From IMG/VR virus record IMGVR_UViG_3300010885_022261, positions 1 through 46,508 of that record: a stretch of 46,508 nucleotides of DNA; one strand, 5' to 3'. Shown here piece by piece: positions 8,148-16,122 of the stretch. The first letter of the stretch is position 1. Every line of letters begins with the position of its first letter. The position numbers were made by a program, and so were the translations under genes. Source of the stretch: a virus. Below the pieces are notes generated by a model, which was not told the DNA's origin, made no database searches, and saw nothing but the letters and a program-made list of their open reading frames with translations.

Positions 8148-8195
8148 TTTAATCACCCTCACAAGTTAGCAGACCTTCAAAACTGCCTAGTTATT

Positions 8196-8384
8196 ATGAA
8201 AAAATTATTTTTAGTTAGAATGTCAAAAAAACACATGGAAGGTGTTAGAGTAGTTGCAAGATGCTTAAATGAAAAGCAAGCTATAAAGTTTGTAAACCGT
8301 GAACATTGGTCTTATTGCATCGACAGTGTTACTGAAATTACTGATAATGACGTTTATTTAACTGAAACTATTAATGTAATCTAA
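8196..8384 (+). CDS. Small hypothetical protein, 62 residues
   Basis: MKKLFLVRMSKKHMEGVR begins a beta-strand-rich small domain, followed by an NEKQAIKFV helix: a pattern like the 51-residue protein just upstream (strand-strand-helix), although clear homology is not visible. The preceding spacer has a GCAG/CTGC inverted repeat. Function unknown. Confidence 0.55.
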   Translation: MKKLFLVRMSKKHMEGVRVVARCLNEKQAIKFVNREHWSYCIDSVTEITDNDVYLTETINVI

Positions 8385-8394
8385 AAATTAAATT

Positions 8395-8553
8395 ATGACC
8401 CCAAGAAAAAGCAATGCAGGACGAAAGCAACTGCCGTATAAATCAGTGCCTCTTAATGTGAGAGTGCCTGATCCTATTAAAATGGAAATAGTAGAGTTAG
8501 TAAAATTAAAAATTAAGTTATGGAAAGTACAACAGAAAAAAGAAGCTATTTAA
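8395..8553 (+). CDS. Small ribbon-helix-helix-like protein, 52 residues
   Basis: Starts MTPRKSNAGRKQLPYKSV and continues VPLNVRVPDPIKMEIVELV, a strand-plus-helix segment reminiscent of ribbon-helix-helix DNA-binding proteins (basic N-terminus, short strand with RVP, then a helix). The protein at 41904-42071 has the same RVPEDIHAKII style. It overlaps the next gene by 34 bases. DNA binding is inferred, not shown. Confidence 0.5.
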   Translation: MTPRKSNAGRKQLPYKSVPLNVRVPDPIKMEIVELVKLKIKLWKVQQKKEAI

Positions 8554-8876
8554 TACAAGGACTTCACGCTTTGCGAATTGCCAAAGAATGCTTCCAAGAT
8601 GTTCAAAGAGAAAGTAAAGGAGGATTGGGCGAAAAACTTTGCAAGCGTTACGAAAAGCAAATTGACGCTATTTATTTAGACTTCATATCTACTCCACAAT
8701 TTCCAAAAGAAGTGCGTGACGGAGTTAGAACTGAATGGAATAGCGATGTATTTGCAGTTGGTGCAATAGCTGAGAAATTAGCATTAGTCCCACCAAGTGA
8801 AAGAGATATGATAGAAAATATAATTGATGGAATTTTAAACGGAGAAAAGATTAGTATTTATGAAACAACAGATTAG
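8520..8876 (+). CDS. Hypothetical protein, 118 residues
   Basis: A largely helical acidic protein (KECFQDVQRESKGG, LCKRYEKQIDAIYLDF, PPSERDMIENIIDGIL). No family recognised. It overlaps the preceding small gene by 34 bases and the following DnaA-like gene by 17, so it belongs to a translationally coupled group in the replication module. Confidence 0.65.
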   Translation: MESTTEKRSYLIQGLHALRIAKECFQDVQRESKGGLGEKLCKRYEKQIDAIYLDFISTPQFPKEVRDGVRTEWNSDVFAVGAIAEKLALVPPSERDMIENIIDGILNGEKISIYETTD

Positions 8877-9342
8877 TACACCAAAGGATCTACTCACAGC
8901 TATTTGCAATGAATTAGGGTGCAATGAGACGAAAATTAAGTCTAAAGTGCGTAAGCGTGAACTTGTAACGGTTAGACATATTTACGCCTACATTGGTAAA
9001 ATATACTTTTACTTTACATTAATGTCATTAGGTGATGCGCTAGGTAAAAGAGACCACACAACGATTATCAGTTCTATTAACTCAGTACGTAACTTTGTTA
9101 AGTCTAAAGATGCCCTTGTATGCGAGATGTTAGCGATAGTAATGGATAGTTTAGGATTAGCCGAAAACGACAAAAAAAATTATCAACATTTGCAAAGACA
9201 ACATACTGAACTTACTAACGCCTATAATTCTTTAAAGTTAAAATATGCTAATCTTTGCGCTGATAACAAATATTTAGAAAAGAAAATATCTAACCTTGAA
9301 ACGCAAATCAAACTTTATAAAACTAATGCGTTGGTAGTTTAA
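8860..9342 (+). CDS. DnaA domain IV-like DNA-binding protein with coiled-coil tail
   Basis: 160 residues. Residues about 31-83 match the C-terminal DNA-binding domain of DnaA: RKRELVTVRHIYAYI then SLGDALGKRDHTTIISSI, including the DnaA signature RDHTT at 64-68. There is no AAA+ ATPase domain, so it is not a full initiator. Residues about 110-150 are predicted coiled coil (QHTELTNAYNSLKLKYANLC), suggesting a dimer or partner binding. It could bind DnaA-box-like sites in phage or host DNA, or act at the iteron region upstream. It is the last gene before the terminase genes. Confidence 0.75.
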   Translation: MKQQISTPKDLLTAICNELGCNETKIKSKVRKRELVTVRHIYAYIGKIYFYFTLMSLGDALGKRDHTTIISSINSVRNFVKSKDALVCEMLAIVMDSLGLAENDKKNYQHLQRQHTELTNAYNSLKLKYANLCADNKYLEKKISNLETQIKLYKTNALVV

Positions 9343-9378
9343 TTTCACTACACTTTTTTTTATTTCAATATTTAGTTG

Positions 9379-9386
9379 TAGTTTTG
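9379..9386 (+). promoter_or_regulatory. -7 box TAGTTTTG for the packaging genes
   Basis: Matches TAnnTTTG and ends only 4 bases before the ATG at 9391. With initiation about 5-7 bases downstream of the box, the transcript would start at or next to the start codon (leaderless). No clear -33 element. Confidence 0.45.
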
Positions 9387-9390
9387 GGGT

Positions 9391-9759
9391 ATGATAAGTA
9401 ACAGTAATAAAAGTAACAATCACAAAGACGCTATGATAATTGCATTGCAAGAATCATTGGGGGTTGTTACGACTGCTGCGAAAAAAGCCGATATAAATCC
9501 AAAAACTCACTACGAATGGCTTAAAAATGATGCTGAATATGCAGAACGTGTAAGAATGGTAGCTGAGGAAGCTATCGACTTTGTTGAAACTAAAATGTTT
9601 GATGCAATTAGCAATAGTGATAGCGGTCTTATAAAATACTATCTTTCTACCAAAGGAAAATCACGTGGGTATGTTGAACGTGTGGAAGCTAGGCAAGTAG
9701 ACGAGCAAGGCAATACTGTAGCAGCTAACGAAACAAACATTACAATCACATTCGAATAA
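9391..9759 (+). CDS. Terminase small subunit
   Basis: 122 residues. The N-terminal half is a helix-turn-helix region (ALQESLGVVTTAAKKADI, then PKTHYEWLK) and the C-terminal half has GLIKYYLSTKGKSRGYVER, a pattern typical of phage small terminases. It would recognise the packaging site and recruit the large subunit. The stop at 9759 abuts the ATG of the large terminase at 9760, confirming the pair. Confidence 0.82.
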   Translation: MISNSNKSNNHKDAMIIALQESLGVVTTAAKKADINPKTHYEWLKNDAEYAERVRMVAEEAIDFVETKMFDAISNSDSGLIKYYLSTKGKSRGYVERVEARQVDEQGNTVAANETNITITFE

Positions 9760-11079
9760 ATGAATGTAAAAATAAAATGTCCAGAAGTTTATCGAATACT
9801 TTACAACCTTCCAAAAGATACACACACGATAGTATTATTGGGAGGTCGTGGTAGTGGTAAGACTTACCAAGTTAGTCAATTTATCGCTTATATGGCTACA
9901 ATGCACCGCAAACGTTGTGTAGTTATTCGTGATGAAAAGGCATTGATTAAAGAAACTATTTTAAATGAAATTTGGGAGCGTTACAACACCGCAAACGATA
10001 ATAGTAACGGCTATTTAGATAAATTGTTTCTTAAAAATGAAACTGAACTTAAAGATCGCAAAACAGGCAAAACGCTAATTTATACTAAAGGTTTTCGGGC
10101 ATCAGATAATAAAAAACGTGCTAATTTAAAGGGGGCATCTGATATTGATATTGCTATAATCGAGGAAGGGGAGGACATTAGAGACGAAGAAAAGTTTAAT
10201 ACGTTTGTAGATAGCTTGAGAAAAGAAGGTTGTTTAGTTATTATTATTCTAAATACTCCAGATATTGGACACTTTATCCTTAAAAATAATTTCAATCTGC
10301 TTCCATCCGAACATGATGGATATTTTCAGCCGCAACCAAAACAACTAAAAGGCGTTGTTCAGATTTTCACTACATACAAAGACAATACATATCTACCACA
10401 AAATGTTATTGATAGATACGAGGCTTACGGAGAAAGACCAGATAAACACTATTATTACACAGCTATCAAAGGGCTTGCGTCTAGTGGTAGGCAAGGACAA
10501 GTTCATAAGAACTTTAAGCCAATTAAGCGAGCCGATTACATGAAACTACAATTTAAAGAATATTATGGGCAAGATTTCGGGAATCCTTCACCCGCTGCAT
10601 TGATAGGCGTCAAATTTGACGGGCAAAAGGTTTATTGCCGTGGTATTAACTATAAGCCAATGAGTAGCTTAGAAATAGGTAAATTGTACTGTACTTTAGG
10701 ATTTGGCAATAATGATAAGATAATAGCTGATAATGCCGATGCAATGTCAATTATAAAGCTAAAGAACGGATTTAAACGTCAAGAATTAACAGATGATGAC
10801 GTAAAGCGTTACCCTAGATTACTGCAAGGATTCTATGTAGTGCCTTGTGTAAAAATCGGAATAAAAGAATCTATTGACCTAGCAAACAATCATGAGTTAT
10901 ATGCAGTTGAGGAAGATGTCGAGTTATGGGATGAAATTAATAACCGTATTTATGAGAAAGACAAAAACGGAGATTTAACAAATAACCCCGAAGCAGGGCA
11001 TGACCATTATTTAGACGGATTGCTTTATTGTATAGTAGACCAACGTGGTAAAAGAAAATTATCTATAACTTCGCAATAA
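9760..11079 (+). CDS. Terminase large subunit
   Basis: 439 residues with both parts of a DNA packaging motor. The ATPase part has Walker A GGRGSGKT at 28-35 and Walker B IDIAIIEEGEDI at about 129-140, with coupling motif ILNTP. The RNase H-like nuclease part has acidic residues in YYGQDFG (near 270), IIADNAD (near 325) and GHDHYLDGL (near 411). It cuts and translocates phage DNA into the prohead through the portal. Similar to the PBSX-type terminase family in length and layout. Confidence 0.93.
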   Translation: MNVKIKCPEVYRILYNLPKDTHTIVLLGGRGSGKTYQVSQFIAYMATMHRKRCVVIRDEKALIKETILNEIWERYNTANDNSNGYLDKLFLKNETELKDRKTGKTLIYTKGFRASDNKKRANLKGASDIDIAIIEEGEDIRDEEKFNTFVDSLRKEGCLVIIILNTPDIGHFILKNNFNLLPSEHDGYFQPQPKQLKGVVQIFTTYKDNTYLPQNVIDRYEAYGERPDKHYYYTAIKGLASSGRQGQVHKNFKPIKRADYMKLQFKEYYGQDFGNPSPAALIGVKFDGQKVYCRGINYKPMSSLEIGKLYCTLGFGNNDKIIADNADAMSIIKLKNGFKRQELTDDDVKRYPRLLQGFYVVPCVKIGIKESIDLANNHELYAVEEDVELWDEINNRIYEKDKNGDLTNNPEAGHDHYLDGLLYCIVDQRGKRKLSITSQ

Positions 11080-11085
11080 TTTATA

Positions 11086-11093
11086 TAATTTTG
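11086..11093 (+). promoter_or_regulatory. -7 box TAATTTTG before the portal gene
   Basis: Matches TAnnTTTG and ends 5 bases before the ATG at 11099, so a transcript would begin at the start codon, as for the small terminase gene. Confidence 0.4.
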
Positions 11094-11098
11094 CTTTT

Positions 11099-12880
11099 AT
11101 GCTCAACTACTTAGATATTTTTTTACATAACCCAATGAAGATGCAGTTAGCTGATGCAGTAGAACAGTCTGCGAGGCTAAATATGCACATCACAGGTAAA
11201 AACCTAAAGCAAGCCATTCAGACAATGGATGAGTTTGAAAGTGAAAGTAAAAAGAATATTCGACAAAAATACGCCCGTAGCAATAAAGACCTTATGAAGC
11301 GTGTTCACGCTCCTATTGAAAAAATATTTAGCGCAAAAGGTGGAAGCCAAATAATCAATTTACCAGATACACAACTGAAAGAATACACAGCATATTTATT
11401 GAATGTCAAAAAGAACCAGTCTATTTACCAATGGATGCAAACCACAGGTTTAGACGGTTATAATATTGACCCTAATGGATTGTTATTTGTTGAAATAGGA
11501 AAAGACGGCAAACCATACCCTACTTACAAAAGCAGTAGTGATATATTTTATTATGAGTTAGACGGGCGTAAATGCAATGTTGTTATATTCAAGCTAACAC
11601 CTAAACAAGCAAGTCAATACGGATTAGAGGGTGGGTTACCTACAAGCATTACAGACAGGATGCAAAGTATGCAAAACAATACAAAATACTTTCGCATAGT
11701 TGATGAAGTAAGCGATAAGATAGTTGAGTTTGACGGCAACCAATTAAAAGAAATAGCCGGATTAACATTGCCAAACTATTTTATGACGTGTCCTGCCGTA
11801 TCTTTATCGGACATTTACGAATTTGATAGTCAACTATTTATTAGTCCTGATTATTTCGTTGTAGAACTATTAAACGCAACATTAACACAGAATAGCATCT
11901 TTGAGATTTGGAAAAATTTACACATGTTCCCCAAACATTGGACTATTCAAAGTGTTTGTCCGAGTTGCGAAGGCGCAGGAACTAAGCAAGGCGAGGATTG
12001 TACAGATTGCAACGGCACAGGATATAAGACACGTTCAAGTGTAAGAGATGAGTTAGTAATTGCGCCGCCTGAATCAACAGACGGCAAAATTTCGCTCCCT
12101 TCTGCATTTGATGGATATACAACGCCGCCGATAGATGCGTGGACATTGGCAACCGATGACATGAACCGTTTCGAAATGCTGATATATTTCACTAAGTGGA
12201 ATACGATGCCCGAAATGAAGAATAATGTCAAGTTTGATAAAGGAGATAAAACAGCAACGCAAGTAGTACAAGAATACGAGGGTATGATAAACGCCTTAAA
12301 AGCTTATACAATGTGGTATGAAAGCACTATGACGTTTTATATCGACCTTACAGCTGGCTTTATGTACCCTACTACTTACAAAGGGTGCAGTTTCAAAGGT
12401 GGTGACAGATATGCAGTAGAGCCGCCTAATGCTTTGTGGGATAAATACGCTAAAAGTAGGGTAGACGGGGCAAGTCAAGCGGTTTTGGATAGCCAATTAA
12501 GAGACTACTACGAAGCTAAGTTTCAAGGAAATGCAGTTATGTTAGAAATTGCATTAAAACAAATGAGAGTAGAACCTTTCGTTCATTTAACAGTTCAAGA
12601 GGTTTCAGATTTACCCGATATTACGCCGCAGGATAAAGCTACTAAGGTTTATTTTAGCGAATGGAAGTCTACTTTAAACGACATGGATTGGATCACCAAG
12701 GATGATAAGTTTCTTAGAGATTCATTAAACGAATACGCAAAGCCGAAAGTAGTACAGCCAATTACAGCGGGTGCAGACCCTAAAGCGAAGCAAGATTTAG
12801 AGCAACAGATGGCACAAGCGAAAACGCCAGAAGAAAAGAAAGCTATTCAAATTAAATTAGATAAGATTAATGTAGATTAA
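11099..12880 (+). CDS. Portal protein with DnaJ-like Cys motif
   Basis: 593 residues, directly behind the large terminase, with the size and position of a portal. It has a long helical C-terminal region (HLTVQEVSDL, then a glutamine- and lysine-rich coiled tail). It should form the dodecameric DNA channel at the capsid vertex. Unusual: residues 287-308 hold CPSCEGAG and CTDCNGTG, the CxxCxGxG pattern of DnaJ zinc fingers, suggesting a zinc-binding knob inserted in the portal. The identification rests on size, context and general pattern, since no portal motif is diagnostic. Confidence 0.75.
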   Translation: MLNYLDIFLHNPMKMQLADAVEQSARLNMHITGKNLKQAIQTMDEFESESKKNIRQKYARSNKDLMKRVHAPIEKIFSAKGGSQIINLPDTQLKEYTAYLLNVKKNQSIYQWMQTTGLDGYNIDPNGLLFVEIGKDGKPYPTYKSSSDIFYYELDGRKCNVVIFKLTPKQASQYGLEGGLPTSITDRMQSMQNNTKYFRIVDEVSDKIVEFDGNQLKEIAGLTLPNYFMTCPAVSLSDIYEFDSQLFISPDYFVVELLNATLTQNSIFEIWKNLHMFPKHWTIQSVCPSCEGAGTKQGEDCTDCNGTGYKTRSSVRDELVIAPPESTDGKISLPSAFDGYTTPPIDAWTLATDDMNRFEMLIYFTKWNTMPEMKNNVKFDKGDKTATQVVQEYEGMINALKAYTMWYESTMTFYIDLTAGFMYPTTYKGCSFKGGDRYAVEPPNALWDKYAKSRVDGASQAVLDSQLRDYYEAKFQGNAVMLEIALKQMRVEPFVHLTVQEVSDLPDITPQDKATKVYFSEWKSTLNDMDWITKDDKFLRDSLNEYAKPKVVQPITAGADPKAKQDLEQQMAQAKTPEEKKAIQIKLDKINVD

Positions 12881-12883
12881 TAC

Positions 12884-12891
12884 TATCTTTA
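12884..12891 (+). promoter_or_regulatory. Promoter-like box TATCTTTA
   Basis: Near-match to TAnnTTTG, 15 bases before the ATG at 12907. Same sequence as the box at 7957. Confidence 0.3.
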
Positions 12892-12906
12892 CAAAAATTA
12901 GATATT

Positions 12907-13128
12907 ATGACAAAAACAGAAACAGTACAAGGCAATTTAACCAAGCATGAAGAAGCAAAAGATAGATTGATTAAATCTTTGCCTATTGGCTCAAGTGTTA
13001 GCTATTGCGAATTTACTAGGAGTAATAAGAATTACGAATTTATAAAACACAAAGGCATTGAAATAATTAAACATACATTTGGCGGCAGTGGCGGAGGTGC
13101 TACTGAATATTCAATAGATTATAATTAG
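12907..13128 (+). CDS. Small hypothetical protein, 73 residues
   Basis: No family recognised. It ends in a glycine-rich GGSGGGATEYSIDYN. It sits between portal and scaffold regions with its own promoter-like box and is closed by a terminator-like hairpin, so it may be expressed separately from the head genes. Confidence 0.55.
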   Translation: MTKTETVQGNLTKHEEAKDRLIKSLPIGSSVSYCEFTRSNKNYEFIKHKGIEIIKHTFGGSGGGATEYSIDYN

Positions 13129-13137
13129 TAAACGTTG

Positions 13138-13157
13138 GCGGTCGTAACCGCTTTTTT
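13138..13157 (+). terminator. Terminator-like hairpin directly before the next start codon
   Basis: GCGGT (13138-13142), loop CGTA, ACCGC (13147-13151), then six T. The ATG at 13163 follows 5 bases later. As at 394-414 and 2767-2789, a terminator sits immediately in front of a coding start, so it may attenuate rather than simply end transcription. Confidence 0.65.
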
Positions 13158-13162
13158 ATAAC

Positions 13163-13534
13163 ATGGGCAGACCTAAGAAAATACTCCCTACAGCGGAGAT
13201 AGCACAAGCACAAGAAGAACACGAGCATTATAAAAAATATGACGTGTTTCATGCTAGAATACAAAAAGAAAATAGATACAACCCTTACACGGAGGGAGAA
13301 AGGGTAGTTATTACAGGATGGCAGCTTTTTGAATTAGCGCAACCGCACCCCGCATTTATTGAGGAAGATATTGTGTTAGACTTCAATAGCTACGTTACTA
13401 ATGATGCGCCTGTTCATAAGATTTATTTGCCTATGGGTAAATATGGTATTGGAAACATTTTAAGCTATGTTGATTATGCCGAAATGATGGGACTAGATAC
13501 GTCTAAAGACTTGAATATATTATTAAACAAATAA
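13163..13534 (+). CDS. Hypothetical head-region protein, 123 residues
   Basis: Begins MGRPKKILPTAEIAQ, a basic then helical N-terminus, followed by a beta-rich region (ERVVITGWQLFELAQPHPAF). No family recognised. It lies between portal and putative scaffold and is 8 bases upstream of the latter, so a head-assembly role is likely from context. Confidence 0.6.
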   Translation: MGRPKKILPTAEIAQAQEEHEHYKKYDVFHARIQKENRYNPYTEGERVVITGWQLFELAQPHPAFIEEDIVLDFNSYVTNDAPVHKIYLPMGKYGIGNILSYVDYAEMMGLDTSKDLNILLNK

Positions 13535-13542
13535 ACTATGTT

Positions 13543-14379
13543 ATGGCAATAAAGAATTTAAGCGCACTAAAAAAGACTTTAAAGGGCTTCGATGTAGATG
13601 CCTTACTTGAAGCAATAAAAAGCACTGAAGAAGTAGAAGTTTCTATCCCTGATGTGTTAGTTGTTACCAATGCTGAGTTATCTGTTAGAGATGAACAAAT
13701 AAAAGCTACCAATATAAATGTTGGAAAAGAGTTGCTAATTAAGGAACTAAAAACAAAAGCGGGACTTGATTATACGGGCGAAGGAAGCAAAGACCCTGAT
13801 AAGTTCATTTCAGAATATGCAAAGAAAGTTTCTACCGATTTAGGTAAAAGTGAAGAAGAAAAGGTTAAAGAACTAAATAGCGTAGTTGAAAAATTGCGTA
13901 AGAACTTAGAGCAAGAGCAAAAAGAAAAGACTGAGTTAATCACATCGCAAAAACAATCGGCTATCAAACAAAAGTATATCGAAAATACTATTGATAAAAA
14001 GCCAGATAATTACACTAACGAAGAATGGATAACATTACTTTCAATGGGTGTACAGATTGAGGAAGTGGACGGCGTGGAGGTTGTTAAAAAAGGTGGTGAA
14101 ATATTGAGAGATAAAATAACGCAAAAGCCTTTGCCAATTAAAGATGCTCTATCTAGCTACATCGACGAAAGGAAATTAGGCAAGACGATAGAAACTACTA
14201 AGCCTAATGGTCGTGGAGGTGTTGATAGTAAAACACCATCTTACACAGGTATTGCAAATATGCGACAATACATGGAACATCTTAAAACAAATGGCATATC
14301 CGAAAACGGACAACAAGCGGCAACGTTACTAAAAGATATAGTTGACACTAACCCTAACTTCGATTTCTCTACTAAATAG
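13543..14379 (+). CDS. Putative capsid scaffolding protein
   Basis: 278 residues, charged and mostly helical, with a long coiled-coil stretch at about 95-145 (KSEEEKVKELNSVVEKLRK) and a short flexible C-terminus rich in glycine, asparagine and threonine. It lies directly before the major capsid gene, the usual place of a scaffold. It would guide prohead assembly and leave before packaging. There is no visible protease domain. The next 35 bases lead into a terminator. Confidence 0.65.
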   Translation: MAIKNLSALKKTLKGFDVDALLEAIKSTEEVEVSIPDVLVVTNAELSVRDEQIKATNINVGKELLIKELKTKAGLDYTGEGSKDPDKFISEYAKKVSTDLGKSEEEKVKELNSVVEKLRKNLEQEQKEKTELITSQKQSAIKQKYIENTIDKKPDNYTNEEWITLLSMGVQIEEVDGVEVVKKGGEILRDKITQKPLPIKDALSSYIDERKLGKTIETTKPNGRGGVDSKTPSYTGIANMRQYMEHLKTNGISENGQQAATLLKDIVDTNPNFDFSTK

Positions 14380-14413
14380 TTTTCATATTTTCTGGTTTTT
14401 GTTATAATAAATT

Positions 14414-14440
14414 GCCTGTATTTCTATACGGGCTTTTTTT
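14414..14440 (+). terminator. Intrinsic terminator after the scaffold gene
   Basis: GCCTGTA (14414-14420) pairs with TACGGGC (14427-14433, one G-U), loop of 6, followed by seven T. It separates the scaffold transcript from the capsid promoter. Confidence 0.75.
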
Positions 14441-14442
14441 AT

Positions 14443-14474
14443 TTGTTTAATTCAAACATTATCCTATAACTTTG
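14443..14474 (+). promoter_or_regulatory. Major capsid gene promoter
   Basis: TTG at 14443-14445 and TAACTTTG at 14467-14474, 21 bp apart, fit the Bacteroidota consensus. It lies right after a terminator and gives a leader of about 95 nt before the ATG at 14576. Confidence 0.65.
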
Positions 14475-14483
14475 CTTTTGCCG

Positions 14484-14546
14484 ATAGTTTGTAACTATAG
14501 CAGCGATACGGGTAGGTTACCCGAAGAATTTAAGGTTAGTAACCTT
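14484..14546 (+). promoter_or_regulatory. Capsid mRNA leader with three tandem short hairpins
   Basis: Three successive perfect 6-bp stems each with a 3-nt loop: ATAGTT/AACTAT (14484-14498, loop TGT), CGGGTA/TACCCG (14509-14523, loop GGT) and AAGGTT/AACCTT (14532-14546, loop AGT). The regular design in front of what should be the most strongly expressed late gene suggests mRNA stabilisation or a protein-binding site. Confidence 0.55.
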
Positions 14547-14575
14547 GTTAATTGTGATTTAAAAAATTAAACACA

Positions 14576-15619
14576 ATGGCAAATTTCGTATCATCAAATT
14601 TACTTGCATATCAGGCTAAAAACACACCTGATTTCAACAAAGCGGAAGTAAGAGAGCTTCAAAACCCTATCCTTAGGCAAGCATCTACTTACGCTCCATT
14701 CTTAGTAGGAGACGTTCAAGCAATCAAAGAATCAGACAAAAGAGCAGTCTACACTTACTACAAAAAAAGACGTACAGCAACAAACGGAACTGCACGTAGT
14801 TATGCCCCAACAGGTACTAACTCAGACAGTGGACAAGTAACCCTTTCATGGGTAACATTTAGCGAGACTTTCGGTATTCCATTACAAAGTGGTGCTGATA
14901 ACGTGTTTGCACAAGAAGAACAGTTTGCACACAACATGAAGGAAGTACAAAGGATATTGCGTGAGCGTATAGGTACTTATATTGTGCAACAACTTCACTC
15001 TTTGAGAACGCAAGTGGTAGGGGCAAATCCAAAGTTAATGACTTGGAACGCAACTAATTACGCTTTCGAGAACGATGCGTCACAAATTGATTTGTTTTAT
15101 GAAAACGCTCAAAGCATCATGAAGCAAAACAAGTACTACAACAAGTTTGATGTTATCGTTGACCCTATCTTATCAAAAAGAGCAAACTTTGATATGTATC
15201 AAAGTACAGGTAATGCTCAAAACTTAGCGTTTCAGTTTCAATCGTTCAATCCTAAAGGTATTATGTTCCACAGTACATTAGGTAATGAAGTTGCTACTGC
15301 TTACAGCGGTGGTACTGCTATTGTATTGCCAGAGGCTAGTTTTGCGATGATCCCTTGGATTCCAATGATTAATCGTAAAGGACAAGGAGATTTCGAAAGT
15401 TTCAACGGTGGATTTGGCACTATTGCCGATGACAGTGGATTGCCTTTAACTTACGCCGTAAGAGGTTGGGCGCAGAAACAAGATGCTAGTGCATTGGGTG
15501 GTACAGTCCAGGATATTCATGTTGACATGGAGCTTTCTGTAAATATTGCGTTTAATGCTGCTCCAATGAGTACAAGCGGTGAAACTCCTATCTACGAGTT
15601 CGGTCAGTTGCAATCTTAA
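14576..15619 (+). CDS. Major capsid protein
   Basis: 347 residues starting MANFVSSNLLAYQAKNT. It follows a scaffold-like gene, has its own strong promoter and structured leader, and has the size and composition of an HK97-fold capsid protein (helical N-arm, beta-rich P and A domains such as KFDVIVDPILSKRANFD, and IVLPEASFAMIPWIP). It would form the icosahedral shell. The call rests on position and style, as capsid sequences diverge strongly. Confidence 0.8.
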   Translation: MANFVSSNLLAYQAKNTPDFNKAEVRELQNPILRQASTYAPFLVGDVQAIKESDKRAVYTYYKKRRTATNGTARSYAPTGTNSDSGQVTLSWVTFSETFGIPLQSGADNVFAQEEQFAHNMKEVQRILRERIGTYIVQQLHSLRTQVVGANPKLMTWNATNYAFENDASQIDLFYENAQSIMKQNKYYNKFDVIVDPILSKRANFDMYQSTGNAQNLAFQFQSFNPKGIMFHSTLGNEVATAYSGGTAIVLPEASFAMIPWIPMINRKGQGDFESFNGGFGTIADDSGLPLTYAVRGWAQKQDASALGGTVQDIHVDMELSVNIAFNAAPMSTSGETPIYEFGQLQS

Positions 15620-15645
15620 TTTTTAACTTTTAAAACTTCTAAAAA

Positions 15646-16116
15646 ATGAAGCGATTATTTTCAATTTTACTTTTATGCTTAGCTATAAGCTTTGCATCAA
15701 AAGCGCAAACAGGTAGAGCGTATGTTTTCCCGACCATTGCAGGTGATACGTTAGTAAACACAGATACAGCATTGAGAGTTATACCAGCAACCGCAGGATA
15801 TAGCGCAATGGAAATATCTGTAAACGTAACTAAGCTAACAGGTTCTGCAATTACAGGTACTTGTTATTTGTATGAGTCATTAGACGGCGTGAATTGGGGC
15901 AGCGCAACAGATACAGCAGCGTATCAAGTTAACCCACAGTTTGCGGCTAATTATTCGGGAGGAACTATTGTACCTACTTACACATCAACTGCTAAATTCA
16001 AGAAATATACAACTCCCGCCGTTTATTATATGGTGGTAGCTATTTCTAGCGGTACAGTTTCAGAGAAAGTGCAGTTCCTTTACACAGCGAAGCAATATTT
16101 CATTACACGCCCATAA
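15646..16116 (+). CDS. Secreted-type head-region protein with signal peptide
   Basis: 156 residues. MKRLFSILLLCLAISFASKA at 1-20 is a classic Sec signal peptide with predicted cleavage before Q21, as in Bacteroidota. The mature part is beta-rich with serine and threonine, including CYLYESLDGVNWGSATD, a pattern seen in Ig-like or carbohydrate-binding decoration proteins. It lies 26 bases after the capsid gene and 6 bases before a structural gene. Either the virion carries a protein exported through the host envelope, or this is a secreted factor expressed with the late genes. Confidence 0.7.
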   Translation: MKRLFSILLLCLAISFASKAQTGRAYVFPTIAGDTLVNTDTALRVIPATAGYSAMEISVNVTKLTGSAITGTCYLYESLDGVNWGSATDTAAYQVNPQFAANYSGGTIVPTYTSTAKFKKYTTPAVYYMVVAISSGTVSEKVQFLYTAKQYFITRP

Positions 16117-16122
16117 CTTTCT

